Assembly (NCBI GenBank): GCA_008921705.1
Contig: VFFE01006856.1
Location: 514,124 to 578,123 of the forward strand
Reading direction: 5' to 3'
DNA length: 64,000 bases
From: Burhinus oedicnemus
Taxonomy: Eukaryota > Chordata > Aves > Charadriiformes > Burhinidae
Under the pieces are notes generated by a model. It worked only from the letters and a program-made list of their open reading frames with translations, was not told the origin of the DNA and searched no databases. Within the stretch, counting starts at the first letter, position 1. Each line of letters starts with the position of its first letter. The position numbers and the translations under genes were made by a program. Below are positions 1-39,900 of this stretch, piece by piece.

Positions 1-775
1 TCCTTAATTTTGCATATGAAAACACAACAAAGCAGTGTCAAGAGGCTGAAACTAGACACATTCAAACTTCAAGCTGTGGATTTTCAAGAGTGAAGATAAT
101 TGTCCGTTGAAAAAAATTGCTGAGATGATTCCTTCATCATTTGACTTTGAAAAAAAAACTAATTACTTTTCATTCTGAAAAATGTGTTTGACTTGAAACA
201 TTTTGTATTTGATTCGGGAATTATTGGATGAAAATATGTGATATGCAGGAACTAACATTATGTGATCATAATAGTCTCCTTGATCTTAAAATACATGAAT
301 CAATATATTTTTTGCTTAATCGCCTCAGTGATTTAAAAAGATGCTAACTCTCATGAGATCAATACCAAGACCATATGTCTAGCAACTGTGGCTGTAGCTG
401 CACGGCAAAATGAAATATGAGACATATACCTAAGATGTCTCCAGATAATCCATTTCATTCTCACAATGTTGACAATGCATTTTAACTGGACTAATGCTCT
501 AATGTCCTGCTTTTAACATCGAGTCAGTTCATTCAGAGCTAACACAAGGGCTGCGTAGTGCTGCGCCTTGCCAGGGAGCAGGGATCAGGCAGAGCAATGT
601 GGGATGTGCCAGTGGGGAACACAGCTAAGTCAGGAAGGAAGAAGGGATGCAACTTTTTGCTATGGCAGATGTTTCACTGGCTTGGATGCAGAGATGGCGC
701 ACGACACTAACCTACAACAGAGACCTGAAGCGGACTGCAATTTTACATGTACTGCACAGGTGTGGTTTTGGGTGG

Positions 776-806
776 TATACATGTATACATGTATGCATAC
801 ATACTT
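776..806. repeat. Short alternating TATACATG/GCATACAT repeat
   Basis: About 30 bp of alternating purine-pyrimidine sequence built from ATACATGT and GCATACAT units. It is self-complementary in part. It looks like a small microsatellite with no sign of function. Confidence 0.5.
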
Positions 807-1479
807 TGTATCCAGCATATGGGTGTAGGCTCCTATAATCACCTTGGAAAAGTGATACCAGAACCTCATGGTCTGTTTGTCCAGACTACATTGCATGAAG
901 AGGCAGAAGAACTATTCCACTTTCTGAAGACTCCAAGAACAGTCTCTGCAGGCGATCCCTTGGCCACGCTACTGCATCGGACCCTGCTCACTGGGACAAA
1001 CTGTTACAAAACTGGCAGAGTGTCTTCCAGTCCAGCCAGAAACAGGCTGTTCCTCAGGTAAATTGTGGCTCATAAACCTCTCTCCTGTTCCTCCTGCCAA
1101 GTCAGATTTTGGTAGTGTCCTCAGGGACTCCCCTGTGACAGTTTTGCCCGCATTCCCACTTTGACAGCAAATCCTGAGTTACTCACCAACTGGCAGCATG
1201 GTGCTCACAGGGACTCCATAAACTGACATTAATGCAACTCAGGAGTCATACACAGCCATTAATAGGTCAAACCTTGAATTTGTTAGCATATCAGTGCTTA
1301 CGCACAGTATCTGGTGCAAGTACATGCTGCACCTATTTGCTCACAGCAACAAGTGCAGCGTGTCTCCAGACTCTACTGCAATAACAAGCTGCATTTCTAC
1401 AGTTTTTTCCTTCAACAGCTCACTGGTTGACACCTGGTTTTGGAGTTCTTAGGCCACATGTTACAATATAATTGGCACC

Positions 1480-1600
1480 AGTTTACAGGAGAGGAAATTG
1501 CACTGGAGAGGTTGGGACCTGCCCAGATCATCCAGCAAGTTTGTAGCAAAACTGGAACAAACTTTGAATTATTTGAATTCAAGTCCCAAGCTTTTGCTAC
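1480..1600 (+). repeat. MIR-like SINE relic
   Basis: The segment reads like a diverged MIR core and 3' part: a TTTACAG-GAGGAAATTG block, then GAGAGGTTGGGACCTGCCCA, then a CAGCAAGT block and a final GAATTCAAGTCCCAAGC. These blocks sit in the order and spacing I remember for the MIR consensus, in + orientation. MIR is an ancient tRNA-derived SINE shared by amniotes, so a bird copy would be a relic. The assignment comes from memory of the consensus, not from an alignment. Confidence 0.6.
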
Positions 1601-4149
1601 AAGGCAATAAATAACTTTGCCTCATTGTAATAAAAATCAACAAGTTTCAGTGACTTCAATGATAAATGCAGAAAGGATGGGATCTTAAACAGTAACTATG
1701 GGACTTTCTAAGGTTAGATAGGGACACACTGGCATGGCTTGGTAGAGGAGCCATCAAAATACACTAGGGTAGATACAAAGATGAGAAGATAAAAAGGCTT
1801 GATTCAGCATCACCTGACATACTACGTATATATTTAAGTGATTACTGGCAGCATCAGGCGGATTGCTGTCAGCCCCCTCAGTCTGATTTGATCCCACATG
1901 GGAAGTCTGAAGCCAGGAGCATCTGACCAAAGTAATAGCTACATTGGGGCGGGTATAATTAAAAGGGGAGCAGGCTGCCACAGCTGAGGAAGGCTGACAA
2001 ATGAGAGCTGATGAAAAGAGTATGATTTGCTTACGACACCAAATAGGAAACACCATCTTTGTTTAGTACAAGTATCATTCTGGTTTGGCTGGAAAAACAG
2101 TCTTGGAACAAGTTATAGTGGTTTGGGCTGGCTCTACAAAAAAACTGAGGTGTGACAAACTGGGTGAAACTTCTCACCCACCTGTTGCAGCTTGTCTTCA
2201 CACAGATTGCAAGATGTCCAAGGAAAATATCCCACTTTCCCATGTGCTTGTGCAGGGTGTTGCTTAACGTAGCTCTAACTTCTTGCAAGTGCCTCTGGGT
2301 GCTATCGCAATAGAAATAATAAAGGCTCATAATAAATTATGGAGAATAAACAGTGATGGACATTTTAATTGGTTTTGCTGCAAAGTGATCACGTATTGTG
2401 TTTCCATTTGTACGTGCAAGTAATTCTTCGGACAGATTGCCATCTAGAAATTGCAAGGTCGTTATTACCACTAGGTGCTTGAGTTTTTAGTGAAAGCGGC
2501 AACACAGGTTTTGTTTCTGCATTGAGCAAAGTGATGGAAACGGAGTGAAGCCCACACCTCTGAAAGCAATGCTCAGGGCTTTCCGTCAAGGACGTAGAAC
2601 AGAACAAAGCAGGCAGCTATTTTACATGAGCTTCCCAGCAGGCACCTTTATACCATTCAGGGTATCCAGTGAGGGAAGGAGCTTATTTGATCCTAACGCG
2701 TGATTAAAGGACTTGTTTGGTGTGATGGAGATAACAAGTGACACCTTACACTGTGAATTAATATTGGCCTCTTCTTCCAAACTGCAAAATTTAGTTTTGT
2801 ATATGCTGCTGAGAACTAGAATAAGTATTCCACACTAGCCTTCCAGGCGGACAGTCCCTAACAATTATGCATAATCCTGGGTTTAAAAGGGAACCTTATA
2901 AGACATAACTTGATAAATATCCTTCAACAAGAGCAGCTGGGAGTGGGGACAGTCTCTTTTGGGCCATGTGTACCACAGACAAGGCAATGAGCTGTTGGCA
3001 GCATTGATCTGGGTTAACTTGTCAGGGCTACTTTTTCCCTGCCTGGAAGGAAAGAGATAATTTGAAGATGACACAGTCAACAGTGACAACTTTATCATTG
3101 ATAACACTCATGCAACTACACTTAAATACCTGGGAGCTGCTAGGGATAGCTCAGCAACCTCACCCCCTGAATATGGCACACAGCCGCGATGAAGACCGGG
3201 GGCTGCAGCAGGACTGAAGGAGTAGCCTGCTCTGGTCTGCTGGCTGCCAGTGTACAGAGGCGACATAAAAACAGATACATGTTTGGGTTTCTGCATCTGC
3301 CGTTACGCAAGGTTTCAGAAGTCTCTATGACCAAAGATAGGGTTAGTCTGATGAGTGTTTGTTAATCAGTCTTCACACCTATACCACTTCACTTTAGCTT
3401 GTGGGTGCAAAAAGGCAGCACTCTCTCAGGGACTGCACTGGAGTCACAGTGTGAATTTAGACAGCCATCTCAATATAGATATCCACCAGAGATTTAGATA
3501 AATATTAAAATAGTACCTCTTCTCTCTCTTTATACTGTAGGTGGTAGACAAGTGTGATGTTATGGACTTAATCAGTTTATGGTGGAAGTTGTCGCTGCAA
3601 CAGATTCCCTTTTACTTGTTTTGCAACACTACAAATTGGTTCTCTCTCACCTGTGATTCCTAAATCACTTCTTCTCTATGTAATTCATTCAGAAAGGAAG
3701 CACCATTTCTGCTTAGCCAGTTTTGCTATCCTTCACCTTTTTCGTAAGCACTGAAACAAAGTTCTTGCATTTTTTTAACTTGTAGCCATGCAAGCTATGC
3801 CCACTGCATCCTCCACTTATGTAGCGTGCCTAGAAAATGTGGCAACTCAGTCCCCTGCTTTTAGGATCACACTGCATAGTGTTGAATAACTTTTTTTATT
3901 TATTACCTCAAAATTAAAACACAATATAACTTTAGCTACTCTAGCTTTGTTTAGCACTTGCCAAATGCCAAGTCGCACACCTGGGGTGGAATAACTCAAT
4001 GGAAAAGTACAAGCTGGGCAGCAACTGGATGGAAAGCAATTTTGCAGAAAAGAACGGGGTGATTGGGCTGGGCAAGACGCTGAACATGGGTCAGTGGGCT
4101 GTATCAGCAAGGGGGTAGACAGTAGGTCAAGCATTGGGGTCATTCCTCT

Positions 4150-4640
4150 CTCTTTGAGACTTGTAAGATCACATCTGGAGTACTGTGTCCAGGTTTGGGC
4201 TCCCCAGAATAAAAAAAAAACCAAAACACTGACATACTGGAGCAAGTCCAGTTTACCTCCACCATGATGGCTGGGGCCACTGGAGCACACGAGCTGTGTT
4301 TCTCAGCCCTAAGCAGAAAGCTGGCTCTGGGGACATCTTACTGCTCTCAGCAGCTACCGAATGGGAGGACGCAGAGAAGGGGGAGCCACGCTCTTCTCAG
4401 GCAGGCACAGTGACAGCACAAGAGGCAACACATTCAAGCTGGAACATGGGAAAATCTCTTTAGATAGAGGAAAAAAATACTTGACTGTAAGTGTGGACAA
4501 AAAGTGGAACAGTTTGTCCAAAGAGGCTGTGAAATCTATTCAAAACATAACCGGATAATTACCTGAGCCACCTGATCTAACTGGATTCTGCTTTCGGTAG
4601 AAAGTTGGTCTGTGTGACCCTCCAGACACCCCCAGCCAAC
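4150..4640 (+). mobile_element. Decayed CR1 LINE fragment (3' part)
   Basis: The first part encodes a CR1-like peptide (LVRSHLEYCVQVWAPQ in one frame) just downstream of the reverse transcriptase core. An A-rich stretch interrupts it. From 4361 the C-terminal CR1 block follows, recognisable from a TRGN-F-KLEHGK motif and a WN-LSKEAV motif. It ends near 4640 in a degraded form of the CR1 3' tail. It lies in + orientation, is heavily mutated, and sits about 0.6 kb upstream of the NPC1 CpG island. Confidence 0.75.
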
Positions 4641-5658
4641 ACGTTAGCTCGTGAAGCTATGACAACAAAACTAGTCTGCATTTTTGTCAGCAGATGGCAA
4701 TATCAGCTAAATTACATATTTTATTCCAGCGGTGCAATGAGCACTACCGGCCGCGAAGGCAATAAAGTGGTGGGGAAATCACCAGAGCGGCCGCACAGGG
4801 AATGCGTCGCACCCTGCTCGTAGTGTGCCTCCTGCCAGCCAGGTCCCAAACTGGTCCCAAACAAACAGGTCCCACACAAACAAACAAACAAATCCCAAGC
4901 AAACAAAGCCGCAGAGTGCAATCAGCACTCCCAAAACTGCTGATTGCAGCACCGGTCAGGCCACCCCACGTCAGCCACGTCCAGCAGCTCCGCCGGCCGC
5001 ATCCACCGGCACCAAAAGGCCCGGGACAGCCATTTCCTACCCGGCGGCCGGACCTGCCTTGCTTGGGAGTCCTATTTACGGCAGCCGCACGGGACTGCCA
5101 GACGAATGCTTAGCAGTCATGAATTAGAAACCTTCAAGCAAAATTACGACGCTTTTGTCAAAGCCGGGATTTTTAAAGCCACTTCCACATTTATAAACTA
5201 CGGGATTAACACTCCCGCGCCCAGACACAGCCGCTGACCGGCTGCTGCCGCAGCCTCGCCGGGGTTTTCCGTTCCGGAGAGCCACAGCTTCGCTCTGACA
5301 CCGGGCCCCCCCCATCCCGGCCGGGCAGCCCCGCCGCCACCGCCCCCTGAGGAGCGGCCCGCCCGTGGCGTGAGGCGCGGCCCCGCCCCGCCGCGGGGCG
5401 GGGGCCGTGCCCGGGGGCGGGGCGGCGGTTGGCGGTTGGCGGCGGCGCTCGGGCACCGTTTCCCCCCCCCCGCCGCTCCTCGAAGGGGCCGGTCGCGGGG
5501 CTTGGCAGCACCGCCCGGCCTGGCGGCAGCGGCCCTTCCGGACTTGCGCGGGCGAGGCTGCCCGCCTCCTTCGCCTCCTCCTCCCGCTTCGTCTTCGCCG
5601 CCTCTCGGTGCTGCTGCAGAGAGCGCTGCCGGCCCCCCGCGCCCCTGCCCGCGCCGCC

Positions 5659-33314
<27,656 letters not shown>

Positions 33315-33793
33315 TTTTTAACAGTGTTCAGTGGACTCCATGAACTGTGGCTTAGGCCCAACTCTTGTTAAGAACTGAAGCGCAGCAATGTTCAATGACT
33401 ATCACACTGTAACCACCACTGACTTGACTCTTGCACAGATTCAACTAGAAGATATGAGCTGCAGCTTTGGACATAGCTTTAAACTCAGGAAATGCTACGT
33501 GTGGCTCATATAACAGTATTACTAAAACTAGATGTGTTAACAAGATTACTAGAACACTTCTCTCTTCAAGAGGTTGCATCTTTTTCTTCTAGAAACCTAA
33601 ACCAGCTATATTGCGAGTTGAATAGCTTTTTTGTCAATGAAACTGAGGTTGACATGTGTATGAGAATGGACTGCTAAACCACTGACACTAATTTTAAATG
33701 CAGGTCAATGCAATTTTTGTCTCTATTTTTAGGGGGAAGCCATCACAAGTTGTAATATTTTTAGTACTATTTGCCAAAATGTCTTGTATATAC

Positions 33794-33799
33794 TTTATT
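33794..33799 (-). terminator. RMC1: Poly(A) signal AATAAA of RMC1
   Basis: TTTATT on the + strand reads AATAAA on the - strand, 79 nt after the RMC1 stop. It lies upstream (in + coordinates) of the NPC1 signal, so the two transcripts cross. Confidence 0.7.
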
Positions 33800-33840
33800 A
33801 TAAAATAGCAATTTTGTAGTTCAAAAATCTACTTAAATGC

Positions 33841-33846
33841 AATAAA
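33841..33846 (+). terminator. NPC1: Poly(A) signal AATAAA of NPC1
   Basis: The canonical hexamer on the + strand, 527 nt after the NPC1 stop and the only one seen between that stop and the RMC1 coding end. Confidence 0.75.
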
Positions 33847-33877
33847 TTAAGTTTATACATTTCAGTGGAAGAGTCTT

Positions 33878-33957
33878 TCAGAATGTTGTGGGCTTCATGA
33901 GAGCTTGTTCTCCAAAAACTTGTTTGAAGAAGGCGACATGTTCTTCACAGTGCTCAC
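33878..33957 (-). CDS. RMC1: RMC1 terminal coding exon
   Basis: 80 nt encoding EHCEEHVAFFKQVFGEQALM, then KPTTF and TGA (33880-33878 on the - strand); predicted residues 632-657. The acceptor TTAG follows a T-rich tract. Confidence 0.92.
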
Positions 33958-36900
33958 CTAAGGTGGGATAAAATAAAAGTTAACGTTAACTTTCAAACTC
34001 AGAAACTGAGAAGCAAGGTTGTGTAGTTTCACTTCATTCAATTTTTAAGTACTAATTCTTATCTTTAATGCCTTTGAGTAAAGGAGTTGAACAATTTTAA
34101 AGCAGTGGAATCCTGATGTATCTCTAGTCCTGTGACAAGTATTCTTGCGGTGAAGCAGATGTCTGATCTAGTTCCTGTATCTAAGCAGCAGATTTATAAT
34201 TGTGAGAGTTCTTTGCTGTCAAGATGTAAGATCTTGGAGTGGGATTCTGTGCCTATAGACTATTTGGTGATTAAGAACATTGCTGGTGCAAGCAGTTTAG
34301 CTTGGTTTTTAAAGTGAGAGGAACTGTAGTGTAAAACAGGCCTGGAATTTTTGTAATCCATGGAAACAGACAACTGAACTCAAGGGTTTCTTGACCCAGC
34401 TCCTGGCTTCAGGAGAAAGTGCCAACTGGAGATAATGGCTTTGCTAAACTAAGCAGTGCAAGCCAAACAGGTTAGCTTAATCTGCAAGTTCCTCTTCGGC
34501 TCAGTCTCTCCACTCCTGGGTGTTAGTATACTAAGAAGTAAGACAAGTTAACTTTGGAACTATGCTTAAAGGTAAGTCTAAAATTCAGGCTAGAATGCAC
34601 CAAGAGTTTTATCTTATAATATAGACTCAGCTGGAGTGGAAGTGAAACAAGTCTTGCACAACTGAGTATCTTGGTCTAACTGCTTATTGCTTACCTGGTG
34701 TGAAACTAGGGTTTCCTCTTAACCGCTGATTTCTTTGTTCAAAGAATCTGAATATTGTATAGAAAAGCATGTCATCTTCTGCTTGTTTTGCTGCATCAAG
34801 GAATTTGCGGGCTGAAATGCTGTCATGTCCTCCAATACCCCTGATGAATCGCAAGGCAGCCAAAACTTGGTGTTTGGACAACAGAACTTCCACTATTTCA
34901 TCATTTGCTGTGGAAAGTCTCTGTGAAGCCAATCACAGCTGTAAGACTATGCTTCTAACAAAAGATTGAGAGGCTAGCTAGTCACTTCAAGCTTGGTCAG
35001 GTAAGCTGTTTGACAAGTCTAACCCTCATGTGACATGGAGTTACTATAGTCTGAAATGCTTACTTTTAACATGTCCAGAGAGAGCTGATGTGCAGGAGGG
35101 TAAATGCTTTCCAGGGACAGTAACAGACAAGCCTAGGGCAAAAGTAGAAATAACCTTAAAATTCCAAAGACTTTCCACCTCCATCACTGGCTTATTGAAG
35201 GAACTTTGTCTTACATACCAAAGGCTTTGAGTCACTGAGCACATGGTACTGCAGAAACTGATGGAGCATGTAGAACAAGTTGTGTTGAACAAGGGTTTTG
35301 ATGACCAGCTCATACAAGTAGTGCTGTGAATGCAGGAAGAAGACCAAAGGTATATCTCAATACCAGTTTTTACAATCTAGAAAGCAGTATAGTATAGGAC
35401 TTAGACATGTGACCAAGACTGGTGTGAAACTCCATGTAATTTCATGGAGTGAGGTGATATACTTGGCATGTAAGTACTTTACCTGCACGGCAATCTGGAA
35501 CTGGTTAAGAGAGCGAATGTATTCCATCAAGACTGCTATAGTGAACTTATGAGGTGCTTCCTGGACAAGAAAAAAGCATTAGGTGGAACTTGCATAGCTT
35601 CCCCTGTTAATGACAACCCTGTAAGAATGGGCATCAAAATACCCTAATCCTGACACAATCAAGCCTTCTGCAGGCTATTTCAAGCAGTCAACTTCAGTTT
35701 GCTGCTCTGAGACTGCTGCCAAACTAGCATTTAAAATTAACTTAACTTACCTTCTTTTCTGTAAATATAGATAAAACATGTGTGTACATGTCAGACTGGT
35801 CAATAACTGCTTGAGTGCGGACTGGACGTTTCAGGAGTGGATTACTTCTACTCAGGCCTGCTTCTACCACCTACAAGAAGAAAGCCCGTTTAAAAGAAAA
35901 CTATAGTGTTGTAGTACAGTTTTAGTCAGTCTCATCTGTACAGAGACCATTTTCCACTGGGAACATAATCATAAACATATTTTGTTACTGAGCAAACTAA
36001 CATCTGTGGTCATGTTATACAAGATGCATTCTGTTCAGTGTGGGCTTCAGTATTAAATTTAAAACTGTTTTTAAAAGTTACATAAATATAGCTACTATTA
36101 TATGCCTCAAAGCCAGGAGATGAATCAAACTTACTATGATGACACAGGCACTCAGCTTTAGAAAGATTTTTAGTATGTGGCTGTACTATTTGAGTTAGTG
36201 CTTGAACTTGGTATTTTAACAGAAGTAACTGAGATGCATCAGGGCTGCGTATATTGGGCAGTGGTATAGTGTGCCATAAAATCAGTGGTTTGGAAGCTAT
36301 TTTGATAGTTATGGGTTCCAAGTTGCTTTTTGAGCTTCTACCCTCTTTCTGCTTTCAAGCACTAGGGTATGTTACTTGTCACACTGGAGATCAGCTATGC
36401 AGCATCTGCCACAACAGAGTGCTAAGTGGGGGACTTAATGCACCTTGCACAGTAGACCAGCTTCTGTGAGCCTGAGGCAGCCAGGACTTTGGGGTAGGCC
36501 TGAACTTCCTAAGTAGAAAAGAACAAGTATTTTGCCTTCACCATGTTGCAACCTGAAATGCAAATAGCATCATCCTGTCTTTGTAAGCTGCTGTAGCTAA
36601 CATGGTTTACCATAGTATAGCTTTGCTCAGCCTCCAAGTACTTCTTATATTCATGATTCAGTTTGTCAAAAACGGTTGCAATCACAGACAGTGATCCCCT
36701 TTCTGGCTCACTGAGCACTGAAAAGATAAAAAGAAAAAAGAACTATGAGGAAAAACAACCAGGGGCTTAATGTTGCCTTTTTCAAAAAATTACCTCTAAA
36801 CTTGATTCTAAACTTCAAAGAAACACTTTCAGTTATGACAGATGTATTTTAACTAAATGTGAGTGGGGGAGTTGAATTTTTTCATGTGGTTAAATAATTC

Positions 36901-39900
36901 CTTTAGAATGGTGACTGAGGGTAGTCTACGCAAATGACACTTTACAGGACTAAGCTAGCTTCAGAAGTGTTCTCAAATTTAAGAACAATCCAGTTAACTT
37001 GTGTGAGCATCTGTAAATAAGTAGTATTGTACTTTCAAGATAAACACAAAGCACATGAACTTACTCTGAGAGCATACAGATAGGATAACCATTTTGCATT
37101 CTTTCCTTTGGAGAAGGAAATCCATTAGTTTTCCTTTATCTAGCAAGAGGTTAACCACAGGTTCAAGTTTCACTTGAAGGCTCCAGAGGTAACCTTGATT
37201 TGAAGGAGTAAAACAACAAGTTAATTGCCTTATATAGTACAGCCTAGACATCCAACTTTTCCACCTTAAAGCAATTACGATTTATTTACTTTCCCCAGTC
37301 TATATTTGACACCAGCATTACCCCTGAAAGGCTGTAGTAAAGATATGGTCATCCTCAGTTATCACTACCAGGAGTAGTCATCTTACTAGGTACATTTGCT
37401 TAGTCCCTTTAAGTTGCTTTGTGCACTGAAGGTACAAACTAGTCCCCCTTTGGCACTGCGTATAGTAGAGTGAAACAGCTCGCCACTTACCTTCACTTGC
37501 ACTGATGATAATATCGGGCTGAAAGACAATCCAAGAAGAAGAATCTAAATGTTAAAGTTCTAACATCCATATTAACATTAATTCTAAACCATTGCTACTA
37601 AATTCACATTACTGTACTGAAGCAGATCCCATTAACATACTTTCATTTACTGTCACCTTTTCTTGTAAAGTCTTGAACTATATTCTTGGAATTATACCTT
37701 CAATTTCATGGTGTACTGTTCAGTAATTTCATATATGCATCTCAAATGACCACAACATGTGGTCATACTAGATTTCCATATTTACAGCTATGAAAGCATT
37801 ACAGTCTTATGAAGCATAGTATTTTGTCTTGACGTAAATATGCATAATCAGCTAAAGCTGGACTTAATGGGTTGATGTAACAGATGCTAGCTTCTTCCAT
37901 GCTTGGTACCTAGAATGAAGCTTCAGTAAGACTCTTGTACTTTTTGAGTATCTAAAGGATACAGAGTTTACATGGAACAGGAGATTGACTTGTCACGGAG
38001 GCTGGACCTGTAGAAAAATTAACAGTAGGTGAAGAACAGTAGTACTCTGGCAGCTCTCCTACACTAATAAAATACAAACTACAATCTTACACTGAGAAGG
38101 CAAGTATAGATTGTAACATGTCTAGCAGTCCTACAGCACGCAGCCAAAAGATATACCCATTTGTGTAGCCAGATCATCTACAAAGAAAGTCTGACACTGT
38201 GAGAAGGCAAACATTCTTCAAAGTGTGATTGTTTTGTTTTTTTCAGCCAAGTGAAATCATGCATGCGGAAATATTCCATCTTTAGTACTATAATTCTAAA
38301 CACATAGACTCTGTTTGTTGTATTTATATGTAGTCACTTTAGTTTCTTAAAAAGCAAGACTTGTTTGTACTTTCTGATCCTAACCTTTAATACAAACCTC
38401 CACCTGCAGATTTAGCCATCATAGTTGCTATTAGGGACTTCAAAATTCAGATATTAAAAAGCTTTTAAGGTGCAATCATTCCTGTAGAAGCATCTTTCTC
38501 TTCTATAAAGAGAACCATGCTGCTTTGCCATATGCTAGAGGAACTATGCTCAGACTATTTCTAGCTACTTCCAGCTTGAGGGTAATTACCTGCTACGCTT
38601 CTAGGACAGGAGAACAGAAAGATAATCTAAGAAGACTCTAAGTGTTGAAGTCCTAACATTGATCTTAGCATTGCTTCTAAACTGGTCCAAAACTTGATTC
38701 TAAGCTCAGATTGTCTTTCAGCCTCTTTATGTGACTTACAAAGTCAAGTAGTCGTGACTTAAGCCAAAAAAGGATGATGTGCTTTTGAGTACACACACAA
38801 GCTTTTATAGCTGTGGCCAAAAAAATAAAGACAACCACAACTTTGGAGTGTAAGAGCAAAGTACTATGGGAAGTATGCACCTTAAACAGCAACTCTTACT
38901 TTTCTATAGTAGGCACAAGTTTAGAACACAAATTTATGTTCGATTCCTTTTTACCTTTTTTCCTCCATCACCCTCTCCTAAATATGTATAATAGAATGTC
39001 AGTAACTAGCATCCTAAAAACTGAAACACTCTTGTATACCAGCTGTTACATTTGGATAATCTTGATAACAGTGTTAGGGTATTTATTATAAAGTAGTTCT
39101 ACCTGCTACAGGTATTTGATAGGGTTGTATTGATCGAGGAGGAAGTACAAATTGATGGATGGTAGTAGACCCATCAAATTCTCCTTTTAGCTTGATGTCA
39201 AATATAACTGAAGTCTGCAATTGAGAAGAGGAAATTAGTATTCACAAATGTGAATTACCACCCATTTACATGTATTCAGGCTGCTTTTCACATTTCCATG
39301 TTGTGTTCTCCGTTAGAATCATATAATGGTTTGGGTTGGAAGGGATGCATCTTTCACTAGATCAGGTTGCTCAAAACCCCATCCAACCTGATCTTGAACG
39401 CTTCCAGTGACGGGGCAATCCACAACTTCTCTGGGCAACCTGTTCCAGGGTCTTACCACCCTCATTGTAAAAAATGTATTTCTTATATCCAATCTAAATC
39501 TACCCTCCTTCAGTTTAAAACCATTGCCCCTTGAACTGTCACTACAGGCCCTGGTAAAAAGTCTCTCTCGGTCTGTCTTATACACTCCTTTATAAGAGAT
39601 TTATGTCAAATTCATTGCTTAGGAAGATGCAGAATTTCCCTCACAGTTTCTATCATCCATAACTATGATATCCTCATACTTCTACTATTCAGTCTTGTTC
39701 AACTCAGGTCACTAATGCTTCTACCCAGTATGGAGAACACAGTGGAAATTAGCTTCTATTTCAGTGCTGATGAAACATGACTTCAATTATTGGTATCTAC
39801 CCTATTCAGTCTGATTTTTGTTTTCTGTGTTTATATAGTCATGTTTATAGCTGCACCAAAATGCTGGAGAATAAGTGCTCTGGGTTAAATGCTAATGTGT

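Larger units (their letters stand above)
1..5240. other. Intergenic region upstream of NPC1
   Basis: I recognise no protein-coding exon here. Open frames are all short (about 100 codons or less outside the CpG island) and resemble nothing I know. The stretch contains a MIR-like SINE relic, a short TATACATG-type repeat and a decayed CR1 fragment, listed separately. AATAAA-like hexamers near 2315-2337 cannot be tied to a gene. In human the next gene beyond NPC1 on this side is ANKRD29, so the far left could hold its 3' flank, but nothing in the sequence shows this. Confidence 0.6.
33315..33862 (+). other. NPC1: NPC1 3' UTR (predicted)
   Basis: About 550 nt from the stop codon to just past the AATAAA at 33841. 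The downstream end is inferred from the usual 10-25 nt spacing. Its last part lies antisense to the predicted RMC1 3' UTR. Confidence 0.7.
33775..33877 (-). other. RMC1: RMC1 3' UTR (predicted)
   Basis: A very short 3' UTR of roughly 100 nt, from the TGA to just past the - strand AATAAA. The exact cleavage site is inferred. It is antisense to the end of the NPC1 3' UTR. Confidence 0.6.

Noticed and set aside
2315..2337. AATAAA-like cluster that might end an upstream gene
   Set aside because: No coding exon is visible to its left, and AT-rich DNA often contains the hexamer.
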